Positions 8,818-17,672 of a stretch of 64,000 nucleotides of DNA are shown piece by piece. The DNA is taken from assembly GCA_964629015.1 (NCBI GenBank), contig CAZVMN010000014.1, positions 8,406 to 72,405 of the forward strand, given 5' to 3'. This DNA comes from Oceanococcus sp964629015. Its GTDB lineage: Bacteria; Pseudomonadota; Gammaproteobacteria; Nevskiales; Oceanococcaceae. A program made the position numbers and the translations under genes. The notes beneath the pieces were generated by a model that had not been told where the DNA came from, searched no databases, and saw only the letters and a list, made by a program, of their open reading frames with translations. How positions within the stretch are numbered: position 1 is the first letter of the stretch; every line of letters begins with the position of its first letter.

Positions 8818-9378
8818 ATGAAGTATTGCGCCGCGTGCGGCAGCCACGTGGAACACCGTATTCCAGAGGGCGATCACCTCGCCCGGTATATCTGTCCGTC
8901 GTGCCATACGATTCACTACCAAAACCCGCGCGTGATCACCGGATGCCTGCCAATCTGGCGAGATAAAGTTTTGATGTGCAAACGCGCGATTGAGCCGCGT
9001 TACGGCTACTGGACACTCCCCGCCGGCTTTCTCGAAATCGGCGAGACCGTAGCCCAAGGCGCAGCACGCGAAACCATGGAAGAAGCGCGGGCGCGGGTTG
9101 AGGTTGGTCAGCTGTTCAGCTTTATCAACGTGACCTACATCGGCCAGATCTACACCCTATATCTGGCCGAACTGCTGGACTTGGATTTTGGCCCGGGGCC
9201 AGAAAGTCTCGAGGTGGAGTTGATGAGCGAGGATCAGATCCCCTGGGATCAACTCGCCTTCCCAACCGTGAAACTCAGCCTACAGGACTATTTCTCTGAT
9301 CGAAAAACAGGTCACTATAGGATGCATACACACGATCTTACGACGCCGCCGTGGCGCCCCGGAAAGTCCAAAGGCTGA
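8818..9378 (+). CDS. Nudix hydrolase with N-terminal zinc ribbon
   Basis: A 186-residue cytoplasmic enzyme. Residues 3-33 contain two CxxC pairs (CAACGS, CPSCHT) forming a zinc ribbon as in NADH pyrophosphatase NudC relatives. The Nudix box is GFLEIGET, then AARETMEEARARVEVG (about residues 67-90), with the REx2EE-type glutamates as RETMEE. The family hydrolyses nucleoside diphosphate derivatives; the substrate is unknown. ATG 8818 is chosen because the zinc ribbon begins at once. An upstream extension to 8629 covers promoter-like intergenic DNA and is not supported. Confidence 0.85.
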   Translation: MKYCAACGSHVEHRIPEGDHLARYICPSCHTIHYQNPRVITGCLPIWRDKVLMCKRAIEPRYGYWTLPAGFLEIGETVAQGAARETMEEARARVEVGQLFSFINVTYIGQIYTLYLAELLDLDFGPGPESLEVELMSEDQIPWDQLAFPTVKLSLQDYFSDRKTGHYRMHTHDLTTPPWRPGKSKG

Positions 9379-9435
9379 CGGCGCGACGGCAGTCCAGTAA
9401 AATTTCCTGCTTTCAGAATTCCCGCCGGAGCGCAC

Positions 9436-9759
9436 ATGGCTTTTGTCGTCACCGAAAACTGCATCAAGTGCAAATACACCGACTGCGTTGAAGTTTGTCC
9501 TGTCGACTGCTTCCACGAAGGCCCAAACTTTTTGGTGATCGATCCCGAGGAGTGCATCGACTGCACCCTGTGCGAACCCGAATGTCCCGCAGAGGCGATT
9601 TTCGCCGAGGATGATCTGCCCGAAGACCAGGCACATTTCCTGGAGTTGAACGAGGCGCTATCCAAAGCCTGGCCGGTGATTCGCGAGCAGAAAGATCCGC
9701 TGCCCGATGCCGCCGAATGGGACGGCAAGCCCGGCAAGCTAGAGCTGCTGGAGCAATAA
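9436..9759 (+). CDS. fdxA: Seven-iron ferredoxin FdxA
   Basis: A 107-residue soluble electron carrier. The N-terminus MAFVVTENCIKCKYTDCVEVC carries the Cys pattern for one 3Fe-4S and one 4Fe-4S cluster, and the second motif is CIDCTLCEPECP. The length and the acidic C-terminal tail match the Azotobacter-type 7Fe ferredoxins (FdxA), common in gammaproteobacteria. It is a single-gene unit closed by a strong terminator. Confidence 0.93.
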   Translation: MAFVVTENCIKCKYTDCVEVCPVDCFHEGPNFLVIDPEECIDCTLCEPECPAEAIFAEDDLPEDQAHFLELNEALSKAWPVIREQKDPLPDAAEWDGKPGKLELLEQ

Positions 9760-9763
9760 TTTC

Positions 9764-9790
9764 AACGCCGGGTTCAGCCCGGCGTTTTTC
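9764..9790 (+). terminator. Rho-independent terminator of fdxA
   Basis: The stem AACGCCGGG / CCCGGCGTT with a TTCA/TTCAG loop is followed by TTTTTC. It begins five bases after the fdxA stop codon. Confidence 0.9.
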
Positions 9791-9791
9791 A

Positions 9792-10136
9792 TTAGGCCGC
9801 GCGATGCGCGCCGTGTTGAGCTGCCGTCATGAAACGCCCTTCAGGCGAACTGTTGACGCCATCCAGGAACCGGTAACGATACGTCCGTCCTGGCATCAAA
9901 CCCATGACCGGAATACGCACTTCCGGCTCACTATCGGCTTTGACCAGACACAGTCCATAGCGAACCGGATCGACCGCATCCTGTTCAAACACTTCCCAAA
10001 TGAGGCTGCGCCCGGTGAGCGCGCCGTCATCAAAACGGGCCGCAATCAGCGCCGCGTCCTGACTGACGTAAGGTACGCTCAGTTCCAATGCCGCTGGCGC
10101 ATTGGCGGCGGCAGGCAATTGATCCATAGTTTTCAT
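9792..10136 (-). CDS. Small protein of unknown function, fibronectin-III-like
   Basis: About 114 residues with no signal peptide. The C-terminal half (IPVMGLMPGRTYRYRFLDG, then GRFMTA) resembles the last strands of fibronectin-III-like domains such as those at the N-terminus of PhoD-type phosphatases, where the phrase GLxPxTxYxYR is typical. No catalytic domain follows, so this is a free-standing domain or a remnant. ATG 10136 is preferred because GAGAAAG lies upstream; a second in-frame start at 10154 would add six residues. Divergent from the PhzF gene. Confidence 0.55.
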   Translation of the reverse strand: MKTMDQLPAAANAPAALELSVPYVSQDAALIAARFDDGALTGRSLIWEVFEQDAVDPVRYGLCLVKADSEPEVRIPVMGLMPGRTYRYRFLDGVNSSPEGRFMTAAQHGAHRAA

Positions 10137-10219
10137 CGTTTCACTTTCTCTCATCTTTTATGCGTCGCGGATTTTGTCCGTGACGTGTGAACGTTTGATG
10201 TCATTTCGGACAAGCAACA

Positions 10220-11020
10220 ATGACGCCAGTTCCTGTATTTCAGATTGATGCCTTCACCCGTCGCCTGTTTGGCGGCAATCCGGCCGCCTTGGTACCGCTG
10301 AAGTCCTGGCTGCCCGATGACCAACTGCTGAGCATTGCGGCGGAAAACAATTTGTCAGAAACCGTGTATCTGGTTCGCTCCGACAGCGACAACCCTGCCG
10401 ACTTCGCCATGCGCTGGTTCACACCAAGCCACGAAGTCGAACTCTGCGGCCATGCCACCTTGGCCACTGCCTGGTGGTTATTTCAGCACGGAGAATGGGC
10501 GCGCGACAGCGTGACTTTCGACACCCTGAGCGGCGTTTTGAGCGCGCGTCGCGCCGGCGATCAAGTGGAGATCGACTTGCCAAGCCGGCCCTCACAAGCG
10601 GACGACAGCGCACTCGACACATTGACTGCCGCACTCGGGCAAGCCCCCAGCCACGTCCGCCGCGGTGCCAACTGGATCGCCGTTTTCGACGACGAAACCA
10701 GCATCCGTGAGATGCGCCCCGACTTTCGCATGCTGGCTAACCTTCACCCGCTGGGTGTCATCGTGACCGCGCCCGGCGATGATGCGGACATCGTGTCGCG
10801 TTACTTCGCGCCATCATTCGGAATCGATGAAGATCCTGTGACCGGGTCCGCCCACGCCGACCTCGCACCCTATTGGAGCGCACGCCTGGGCAAAACTCAG
10901 CTGCAGGCTCAACAGTTGTCACAACGCGGTGGTGAAATTGATCTGGAACTGAGTGGCGAGCGCGTGCTGCTGCGCGGTGATTGCTGTCTGTTTCTTCGCG
11001 GTGAAATACTGCTGCCCTGA
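10220..11020 (+). CDS. PhzF family isomerase
   Basis: A 266-residue enzyme of the PhzF/YddE fold. Visible signatures are QIDAFTRRLFGGNPAALVPL at the N-terminus, NNLSETVYL near residue 42 with the catalytic Glu, RWFTPSHEVELCGHAT near residue 65, and DEDPVTGSAHADLAPYW near residue 205. Outside phenazine clusters, members are isomerases or epimerases with unknown substrates. No phenazine genes are present here. A short gap separates it from the isomerase gene downstream, and the two may share a transcript. Confidence 0.85.
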   Translation: MTPVPVFQIDAFTRRLFGGNPAALVPLKSWLPDDQLLSIAAENNLSETVYLVRSDSDNPADFAMRWFTPSHEVELCGHATLATAWWLFQHGEWARDSVTFDTLSGVLSARRAGDQVEIDLPSRPSQADDSALDTLTAALGQAPSHVRRGANWIAVFDDETSIREMRPDFRMLANLHPLGVIVTAPGDDADIVSRYFAPSFGIDEDPVTGSAHADLAPYWSARLGKTQLQAQQLSQRGGEIDLELSGERVLLRGDCCLFLRGEILLP

Positions 11021-11046
11021 CAGGATGCAGCAAGGGGACAAATACG

Positions 11047-11694
11047 ATGACAAACGCGGACTTCTGGTTTGACTACATCTCACACAACGCCTATTTGGCT
11101 TGGCACGGACTCAAACCGATTGCTGAGGCGCATGAGCTTTCCATCACGCCCCAGCCGGTGGTCTTCGCCGGTCTGCTGAATCACTATGGCGGCAAAGGCC
11201 CGGCCGAGTTGGCCGCCAAATCGCAGTGGATGCTCAAAAATGTCCTGCGCAAATCGCGCTTGATGGGACTGCCCATGCAACCACCCGCGAGCCATCCGTT
11301 CAACCCGTTGCTCAGCCTGCGCGCCACATTGGCTGTCGAAGATCACGCCGCGCGCATGCGTTTCATCGACAGCATGTTCCACGCGGTTTGGGCAGACAGC
11401 CGCGACCCCAATGCCAACGAGACCATCCGCGATTGCGCCTCGACAGCGGGCTGCAATGGCGATCACGTTCTGGAGCTGGCCAACGACCCCGACACCAAGG
11501 ATGCGCTGCATAACCAGACACGCGAGGCAATCCGCCGCAACGTTTTTGGCGTACCCAGTATTTTGATAGGTGACGAATTGTTCTGGGGTTACGATGATTT
11601 GGCTTTCATGCGCCAGTACCTTGAGGGCAAGGATCCGCTGGACACCAACGATTTGCAGCAATGGCAGCGCGTACGCCCATCGGCGCGACGCTGA
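11047..11694 (+). CDS. 2-hydroxychromene-2-carboxylate isomerase / DsbA-family protein
   Basis: A 215-residue thioredoxin-fold protein of the HCCA isomerase (kappa GST-like) group. WFDYISHNAYLAWHGL is the N-terminal strand-loop where the family has a Ser/Thr for glutathione instead of a CxxC. GVPSILIGDELFWGYDDL near residue 170 is the conserved cis-Pro loop. Such proteins act in aromatic degradation or as glutathione-dependent isomerases. The adjacent acyl-CoA ligase suggests a catabolic context, but no complete aromatic pathway is visible. Confidence 0.8.
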   Translation: MTNADFWFDYISHNAYLAWHGLKPIAEAHELSITPQPVVFAGLLNHYGGKGPAELAAKSQWMLKNVLRKSRLMGLPMQPPASHPFNPLLSLRATLAVEDHAARMRFIDSMFHAVWADSRDPNANETIRDCASTAGCNGDHVLELANDPDTKDALHNQTREAIRRNVFGVPSILIGDELFWGYDDLAFMRQYLEGKDPLDTNDLQQWQRVRPSARR

Positions 11695-11733
11695 CATCAA
11701 AAATCAATCCCTTATAAATCGAAGGAGACAACC

Positions 11734-13347
11734 ATGCTTGGTCAAATGATGAACGTACCGTTGACCATCAGTACCCTGATTCGCCACGCCGCGCGCAATC
11801 ATCCCAACACCGAGATCGTCTCGGTCACCGGCGACAATCCACGTCACCGCACCACCATGGGCGCGGCACTTGGCCGCGCGGCACAGCTGGCCAATGCGCT
11901 CAGCGGCATGGGCATCAAACCGGGCGACCGCGTCGCCACCCTGGCCTGGAACGATTACCGCCATTTCGAGGCCTACTACGGTGTTTCCGGCATGGGTGCC
12001 GTGCTGCACACCATCAACCCGCGCCTGTTCCCGGAACAGATTGCCTACATCATCAATCATGCCGAAGATCGCGTGCTGATGATCGACCCCATGTTCATTC
12101 CGCTGATTGCGGCTATCCGCGGCGAGCTGAACACCCTCGAGAAGGTCATCGTGCTGGCTCCTGCCGATGCCACGCTGGAGGAAGACCAGGTCAGCTACGA
12201 CGCCTTACTGGACGGTCAGCCGACGCAGTTCGAATGGCCCGATATCGACGAGAATGCGGCCAGCTCGATCTGTTACACCTCAGGCACCACCGGCAATCCC
12301 AAAGGGGTGGTCTACTCGCACCGCTCAACCGTGCTTCACGCTATGGCCGCGGTGGCTGCCGACGCGCTGGCGCTGTCCGTGCGTGATGCCGTGCTGCCGG
12401 TTGTGCCGATGTTCCACGTCAATGCCTGGGGCATTCCCTACGCCGCCGCCATGTGTGGCTGCAAGCTGGTGTTCCCCGGCCCCAAAATGGGCGACGGCGA
12501 AACCCTGCAAGATCTGATCGAATCCGAAAACGTCACCTTGGCCGCCGGCGTCCCCACGGTCTGGCTGGGCCTGCTGCAATATCTGGAAAAGTCCGGCAAG
12601 TCGCTGCCTTCCTTGGAACGCACCGTGGTCGGTGGCTCGGCTTGCCCGATCTCGATCATGCAGGCGTTCAAGGACAAATACGATGTCGACACCCTGCATG
12701 CCTGGGGCATGACCGAAATGAGCCCACTGGGCACGGTCAACGTGCCCAAGCGCGATGCCGACACGCTGTCACGTGATGACTACTGGAAGCTCAAAGCCAA
12801 ACAAGGTCGCGCGGTCTACGGGGTGGAGATGAAAATCGTCAATGACGACGGTGTCGAGCAACCCTGGGACGGCAAATCGGTGGGCAACCTGAAAGTGCGC
12901 GGTCCTTGGATTTGCTCCGAGTACTACAAGCTGCCCGGCAACGACGCGCATGATGCCGACGGCTGGTTCTCCACCGGCGACGTGGCCTCAATTGATGCGG
13001 ACGGCTTCATGCAGATCACCGACCGAACCAAAGACGTGATCAAGTCCGGTGGCGAATGGATCAGCTCGATCGAACTGGAAAACGCGGCGCTGGGACACCC
13101 GGCCGTCGCCGAAGCCGCGGTCATCGGCATCGCCCATCCAAAATGGGACGAGCGCCCGCTGCTGATCATCGTGGCCAAGGATCAGGCACCGTCCAAAGAG
13201 GATGTGTTGGAGTATTTGTCCGACAAGGTGGCCAAATGGTGGCTTCCAGATGACATTGCGTTCGTGGACGAAATCCCCAAAACCGCAACCGGCAAGATTC
13301 AGAAGCTGACCCTGCGCGAGCAATTTGCCGACTTCACCCTGGGCTAA
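11734..13347 (+). CDS. Fatty-acid--CoA ligase (AMP-forming)
   Basis: A 537-residue member of the ANL superfamily that activates a carboxylic acid to its CoA thioester through an acyl-adenylate. The P-loop SSICYTSGTTGNPKGVVYSH is near residue 178. HAWGMTEMSPLG near residue 325, GWFSTGDVASID near residue 410 and the C-terminal catalytic Lys in TATGKIQKL near residue 520 are all present. The sequence resembles medium/long-chain ligases of the AlkK type. AAGGAGA lies just upstream of ATG 11734. It converges on truD with only 13 bases between stops. Confidence 0.9.
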   Translation: MLGQMMNVPLTISTLIRHAARNHPNTEIVSVTGDNPRHRTTMGAALGRAAQLANALSGMGIKPGDRVATLAWNDYRHFEAYYGVSGMGAVLHTINPRLFPEQIAYIINHAEDRVLMIDPMFIPLIAAIRGELNTLEKVIVLAPADATLEEDQVSYDALLDGQPTQFEWPDIDENAASSICYTSGTTGNPKGVVYSHRSTVLHAMAAVAADALALSVRDAVLPVVPMFHVNAWGIPYAAAMCGCKLVFPGPKMGDGETLQDLIESENVTLAAGVPTVWLGLLQYLEKSGKSLPSLERTVVGGSACPISIMQAFKDKYDVDTLHAWGMTEMSPLGTVNVPKRDADTLSRDDYWKLKAKQGRAVYGVEMKIVNDDGVEQPWDGKSVGNLKVRGPWICSEYYKLPGNDAHDADGWFSTGDVASIDADGFMQITDRTKDVIKSGGEWISSIELENAALGHPAVAEAAVIGIAHPKWDERPLLIIVAKDQAPSKEDVLEYLSDKVAKWWLPDDIAFVDEIPKTATGKIQKLTLREQFADFTLG

Positions 13348-13360
13348 GGTCGCGCGCTGA

Positions 13361-14368
13361 TCAGCCTTCCCAACGCGCCAATTCGCGCAGCAATGCGGTG
13401 GCGTAACAGCCTGCGGGCAGCCCAAAGCTGACCCGCAGGCTGTCATCATCCAGCCACGCCCACGTCAACTCACGTGCACACACCCGCAACGCCCGACGGT
13501 CCTGCTTAAGCCCGGCCCTCTCCAGCCCCTCGCACAATGCGCTGTGGGCCTCTGCAACGGCTTGCTCCATACGCCCCACTTCACCCGTGGAAGGCAAGCG
13601 TCCGCGCCCCCACAGAACGCCGGAGGGGTGGATATCGCCATCGGCAAGGCGCTGGCTGTGATCGGCGCCATCGTCCACGAACCAACTGTGTGAGGCGTTC
13701 AGACTGAGCACCTCACCCTCCAGCAGCTGATCCCAGCTCGCATCTTTTACACGCTGAGCCAACAGCTCATTGAAGAGATACGATCGCGCGGCCGAGGTCA
13801 GCACGCTGCGCAGATGCCGTGGCATGCGTGCCCCTGCGAACATCGCACGCGCTTTTTCCAGATTGTCGCCATCGCGACCAAAACGCTGTTCGCCGAAATA
13901 GTTGGGCGCACCGCGCTGGGCAAGCGCCTGCAAACGCTGCTCCGCCGCAGCCCGCTCACCGTGAACGTCGCGCAGGGTGATTTGGAAACGGTTGCCGCGC
14001 AACGCACCGCGTCGCAACTTGCGGTCATGGCGCGTTTCTGAAATGACGTCGACACCGACCAGATTCATCGCCGACCAATCCGGCGACTCACGCCCGGGCA
14101 GATGCACCGTGAAAACCTGCGTGGTGATGGCATGGCGGTCTTTAAGCCCGGCATAACCAACCGCCATCGGCGCGACATCGGCAAAACGCGCCAGTTGCCG
14201 CGCAACCCACTCCGTGTTGTTGGACTGTTTGCGGACCACCAGCCAGGCATGCTCGCCCTCACCGACCGGCTCAAAGCCAAGATCTTCGTCGACTACAAAA
14301 TCGGAGGGCTGCTGGCGTAACACCGCGTGTAAAACGGGACCACCATGAGCGTAGGGCAATGCATTCAT
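13361..14368 (-). CDS. truD: tRNA pseudouridine(13) synthase TruD
   Basis: A 335-residue enzyme that converts U13 of tRNA-Glu to pseudouridine. Family motifs are SDFVVDEDLGF (residues about 23-33), YAGLKDRHA near residue 77 with the catalytic Asp, RGNRFQITLR, and PNYFGEQRFGRDGDN near residue 155. The insertion domain characteristic of TruD lies after residue 165. ATG 14368 is chosen with GGTGAG upstream; a GTG at 14374 is also in frame. The gene follows the tRNA-Ala/tRNA-Glu pair on the same strand but is separated from it by a terminator. Its known substrate, tRNA-Glu, is encoded next door. Confidence 0.95.
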   Translation of the reverse strand: MNALPYAHGGPVLHAVLRQQPSDFVVDEDLGFEPVGEGEHAWLVVRKQSNNTEWVARQLARFADVAPMAVGYAGLKDRHAITTQVFTVHLPGRESPDWSAMNLVGVDVISETRHDRKLRRGALRGNRFQITLRDVHGERAAAEQRLQALAQRGAPNYFGEQRFGRDGDNLEKARAMFAGARMPRHLRSVLTSAARSYLFNELLAQRVKDASWDQLLEGEVLSLNASHSWFVDDGADHSQRLADGDIHPSGVLWGRGRLPSTGEVGRMEQAVAEAHSALCEGLERAGLKQDRRALRVCARELTWAWLDDDSLRVSFGLPAGCYATALLRELARWEG

Positions 14369-14386
14369 GCGCACTCACCGCAGAAA

Positions 14387-14412
14387 TGAAAACGCCCGCA
14401 ACAATGCGGGCG
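14387..14412 (-). terminator. Terminator of the tRNA-Ala/tRNA-Glu unit
   Basis: On the minus strand CGCCCGCA / TGCGGGCG forms an 8-bp stem around a TTGT loop, followed by TTTTC. It lies nine bases after the CCA end of tRNA-Glu and just ahead of truD. Confidence 0.8.
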
Positions 14413-14420
14413 AAATCAAA

Positions 14421-14496
14421 TGGCGTCCCCTAGGGGATTCGAACCCCTGTCGCCGCCGTGAAAGGGCGGTGTCCTAGGCCTCTAGACGAAGGGGAC
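14421..14496 (-). tRNA. tRNA-Glu (anticodon TTC)
   Basis: The 76-base minus-strand sequence folds as a tRNA. The acceptor stem is GTCCCCT / AGGGGAC, the anticodon loop CTTTCAC carries TTC, the T-arm is GGGGTTCGAATCCCC, and the 3' CCA is encoded. It closely resembles the gammaproteobacterial tRNA-Glu. Confidence 0.97.
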
Positions 14497-14523
14497 ACAG
14501 GACTTTTTACCTTGGCCGGTAAT

Positions 14524-14599
14524 TGGTGGAGCTAGGCGGGATCGAACCGCCGACCTCCTGCATGCCATGCAGGCGCTCTCCCAGCTGAGCTATAGCCCC
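14524..14599 (-). tRNA. tRNA-Ala (anticodon GGC)
   Basis: 76 bases with acceptor stem GGGGCTA / TAGCTCC (one G-T pair), D-arm GCTCAGCTGGGAGAGC, anticodon stem-loop CTGCATGGCATGCAG with GGC, T-arm GCGGTTCGATCCCGC, and an encoded CCA. It is transcribed ahead of tRNA-Glu, 27 bases away. Confidence 0.97.
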
Positions 14600-14615
14600 G
14601 GCTAAAGAGCCGCGC

Positions 14616-14644
14616 ATTGTAGGGAGTTCTCCCACACTGCGCAA
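14616..14644 (-). promoter_or_regulatory. Sigma-70 promoter of the tRNA-Ala/tRNA-Glu unit
   Basis: On the minus strand, -35 TTGCGC (14644-14639) and -10 TACAAT (14621-14616) are separated by exactly 17 bases. A GC-rich discriminator (GCGCGGC) follows, typical of stringently controlled stable-RNA promoters. It ends 16 bases before the tRNA-Ala 5' end. Confidence 0.75.
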
Positions 14645-14695
14645 GTGCTTTTTCGAGGTTTTTTCCGACCCGCAAATCGCAACGCTCAGCGACCC

Positions 14696-15490
14696 TTACA
14701 AACGACAGTTTGGCTTGCGACCCGCACGCTGCGCAGACTCGTAGTCCGGCATGACTTGCGGGATATGAGCCTGCAAATCTGCGATGCGGGTGGCATGCGA
14801 CGGGTGAGTCGACATGAATTCCGGCGGTGCGCCGCCGCCTTGACTCGCCATGTTCTGCCACAGATTCACACTTTCTCGCGGATCGAAACCCGCTTTGGCC
14901 ATGATGTCCAAGCCCATGATGTCGGCCTCAGACTCATGCGCGCGAGAAAACGGCAAAAGCACACCCACCTGAGTGCCCAGCCCCAACAAGGACATCGCCG
15001 TCTGCTGGGTTGCCGGACCGTAAGCCCCGGCCACGGCATCAACAACGGTCATCCCCAGATTGGCCAAGGTGCTGGCTGAGGCACGCTCGTTGCTGTGCTC
15101 GGCCAGCACGTGCCCGACCTCATGACCAATCACGGCCGCCAGTTGGCTCTGATTCTTCGCCACCTTGAGCAGCCCCGTATGCACACCGATCTTGCCACCG
15201 GGCAAAGCGAACGCGTTGGCTGAGTCGTCCTCAAACAGTGTGACTTCCCATTCGCCGCCCACCACAGCGGTGATCGAACGGGCCACGCAGTTCACATAGG
15301 TGGTGGCGCGTGCGTCTTTGCTGATCGCTTGTTCCTGCTTGAGCTGCGCGTATGCTTCTGCACCCATCGCATCCATTTGATCCGCGCCCATCAACCGGAT
15401 GGTCTTGCGCCCTGTTGGGGAGGTTGCGCAGCCCACTATGACGATGACCGCCAAACCTGCCATAAGCCACTGCTTGATCTTGAAATTCAC
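14696..15490 (-). CDS. M48-family metalloprotease lipoprotein (LoiP/YcaL-like)
   Basis: A 264-residue exported zinc protease. The N-terminus has a hydrophobic stretch ending in the lipobox IVGC (Cys about residue 21), so it is anchored to a membrane from the periplasm. HEVGHVLAEH near residue 122 is the HExxH zinc motif, and SRAHESEADIMGLDIM near residue 187 supplies the third ligand Glu. Related E. coli proteins (LoiP, YcaL, BepA) act in outer-membrane protein quality control. GTG 15490 is preferred because GGAGAG stands five bases upstream; the longer reading frame to 15541 puts residues ahead of the signal peptide. Confidence 0.85.
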   Translation of the reverse strand: MNFKIKQWLMAGLAVIVIVGCATSPTGRKTIRLMGADQMDAMGAEAYAQLKQEQAISKDARATTYVNCVARSITAVVGGEWEVTLFEDDSANAFALPGGKIGVHTGLLKVAKNQSQLAAVIGHEVGHVLAEHSNERASASTLANLGMTVVDAVAGAYGPATQQTAMSLLGLGTQVGVLLPFSRAHESEADIMGLDIMAKAGFDPRESVNLWQNMASQGGGAPPEFMSTHPSHATRIADLQAHIPQVMPDYESAQRAGRKPNCRL

Positions 15491-15635
15491 AGATCTCTCC
15501 AAAGTACTGCGTTGTAAGGTGATGGGAAAATTGTCCCACACCTGAATGAGGGCAGCGTTAAAGTCCGCTTAACCTCGCCTGCGGCAGGCTAGCGCCCAGG
15601 ATGAACATTTATCACCCAATTGGGTCTTTGTCTGC

Positions 15636-17672
15636 ATGAAAAACATTCTGTTCCTGCTTGGCCTGGTTCTAAGCACTCTAAGCGGCGCAGCCTACAGCGC
15701 CGGCGACGGTCAGGTAGCCACTCAGGTTTACGCGGGCCCGGCCCCGGATGGACGCGATTTCCTCGTCGCACTGGAACTCAGCCCCAACGAAGGCTGGCAC
15801 ACCTACTGGGACAATCCGGGCGATGCCGGCTTGGGCACACGCATTCGCTGGACATTGCCACAAGGTGTTGAAGCCGGCCCGATCCTTTGGCCCGCCCCCA
15901 AAGCCTATCTTGAGGGCGATCTGCAGACCTATGGCTATGGTGAGCCCCACACCCTGCTCACCCGCTTGAGCGTCGCGCAAGACACCCCTGATGACGCGTT
16001 GATCAGCCTCAAAGCCCGCTGGCTGGTGTGCAAAGACATCTGCATCCCGGAATCCACGGACCACCAACTCACAGTGAAACAGCTGCGCGACAGCGGTATG
16101 AGTGACCTGCTCGCCCGCGCCCTGCAAGCCTTGCCGGAAACGCTTCACAGCGAAGCGCACTACAGCATCGAAAACGGCATGGTTCGCAGCCTGATCCCCT
16201 TACCCGCCGATGCTCTGATCGGAGCGAGCAACCCACACTGGTTTCCGGCACAGGCCAAATTCATTGCCCATGCGGGCCAGGTGACGTGGCAACGCGGTGA
16301 TGCCGGCATCGTCGTCAGCAACCCGCAGCATCCCGATTTCCGCACGCCGGAAGCGCCGATTCGCGGCGTTTTGACCGTCGATCTTGAGGGCAAGCGCCAC
16401 GCAATTGAAGTCAGCATGACGCCCGGCCCCGTGCCAAAAGACCTGACCGACTGGAGCGCCGCCCCCAAAGCCGCCACAACCCCTCTGTGGACCATCCTGC
16501 TGATGGCCTTCGCGGGCGGCTTGATCCTTAACCTGATGCCGTGCGTGTTCCCGGTGCTTACGCTCAAAGCCATGAACCTCGCACGCGCCGAATCTTTGGC
16601 CGACAAACGCCTGGAAAGCATCGCTTATACCCTTGGCGTGGTGCTGTCTTTCCTGTTTATCGCCGCGCTTCTGCTGGCCCTGCGGGCCGGTGGCGCTGCC
16701 CTGGGCTGGGGCTTCCAACTCCAGAACCCGGTGGTGGTGAGCCTGCTCGCTGCGCTGATGTTCGTGCTGGGCCTGGCCATGCTGGGCTGGAGCCAACTCG
16801 GCATGGGCCTGATGGGCACCGGCCAAAGCCTGACCCAACAATCGGGTTCCCGCGGAGCCTTCTTCACCGGCGTGCTTGCGGTGGTCGTGGCCAGCCCTTG
16901 CACCGCGCCCTTCATGGGCGGCGCGCTGGGTTATGCGGTCCTGCAACCCGCCCCGGTCGCACTGGGCATCTTTGCCGCTCTGGGACTCGGCCTCGCCGCG
17001 CCCTTCGCGTTGCTGCCCTGGGTGCCAGCCTTGGCCCATCGCCTGCCCAAGCCGGGCCCCTGGATGGAGACGCTGAAGCATTGGATGGCACTCCCGTTGC
17101 TGCTGACGGCGGTATGGCTGTATTGGGTGCTGTGGCGCCAAGCCGGCACTCCGGGCTTACTGCTTGGCCTGCTGGCCGCCAGCGCGTTGGCATTTGGCCT
17201 ACGCCAGAAACCCGGCGAGAATCGCGGCGCCGTCAAACGTGCCGCCACACTTGTCGGCGTAATTTTGGCGATCACCCCAATGTGGGCGCCCGCACCGCAA
17301 GCTCGAGAGGTCATCGGCGATTGGAGCGTGTGGTCGCCGCAGGCTGTCGCCAGCGCCCAAAGCGAAGGGCGTATGGTCTTTGTCGACTTCACCGCAGACT
17401 GGTGCCTGTCCTGCCTGGCCAACGAACGCGCGGTCCTGGCCAGCGATGACGTTCAAACGCTGTTTGAAAAGCACAACACGCTGCTGCTCAAAGCGGACTG
17501 GACACAATACGACCCAACCATCACCGCTGCATTGGCGGAATTTGGTCGCAATGGGGTGCCGCTGTATCTGGTTTACCCGCCCAATGGCGGTAACGCTGAA
17601 GTACTACCGCAGCTGCTGACCCGCAGTGTCGTGCGCAACGCGTTGGATCGCGCGGCGCAGGCAGCGCCTTAG
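15636..17672 (+). CDS. DsbD/ScsB-like thiol:disulfide interchange protein
   Basis: A 678-residue protein that should carry electrons from cytoplasmic thioredoxin to periplasmic partners. After a signal peptide (residues 1-21) comes an N-terminal immunoglobulin-like domain with the redox pair WLVCKDICIP near residue 132. The membrane domain (about eight helices, residues 290-570) has one cysteine each in LMPCVFPV and ASPCTAPF. The C-terminal thioredoxin domain has DFTADWCLSCLANE near residue 588. The domain order and N-domain type resemble the ScsB/DipZ-like branch more than classical DsbD. Its last bases overlap the convergent lipoprotein gene. Confidence 0.85.
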   Translation: MKNILFLLGLVLSTLSGAAYSAGDGQVATQVYAGPAPDGRDFLVALELSPNEGWHTYWDNPGDAGLGTRIRWTLPQGVEAGPILWPAPKAYLEGDLQTYGYGEPHTLLTRLSVAQDTPDDALISLKARWLVCKDICIPESTDHQLTVKQLRDSGMSDLLARALQALPETLHSEAHYSIENGMVRSLIPLPADALIGASNPHWFPAQAKFIAHAGQVTWQRGDAGIVVSNPQHPDFRTPEAPIRGVLTVDLEGKRHAIEVSMTPGPVPKDLTDWSAAPKAATTPLWTILLMAFAGGLILNLMPCVFPVLTLKAMNLARAESLADKRLESIAYTLGVVLSFLFIAALLLALRAGGAALGWGFQLQNPVVVSLLAALMFVLGLAMLGWSQLGMGLMGTGQSLTQQSGSRGAFFTGVLAVVVASPCTAPFMGGALGYAVLQPAPVALGIFAALGLGLAAPFALLPWVPALAHRLPKPGPWMETLKHWMALPLLLTAVWLYWVLWRQAGTPGLLLGLLAASALAFGLRQKPGENRGAVKRAATLVGVILAITPMWAPAPQAREVIGDWSVWSPQAVASAQSEGRMVFVDFTADWCLSCLANERAVLASDDVQTLFEKHNTLLLKADWTQYDPTITAALAEFGRNGVPLYLVYPPNGGNAEVLPQLLTRSVVRNALDRAAQAAP

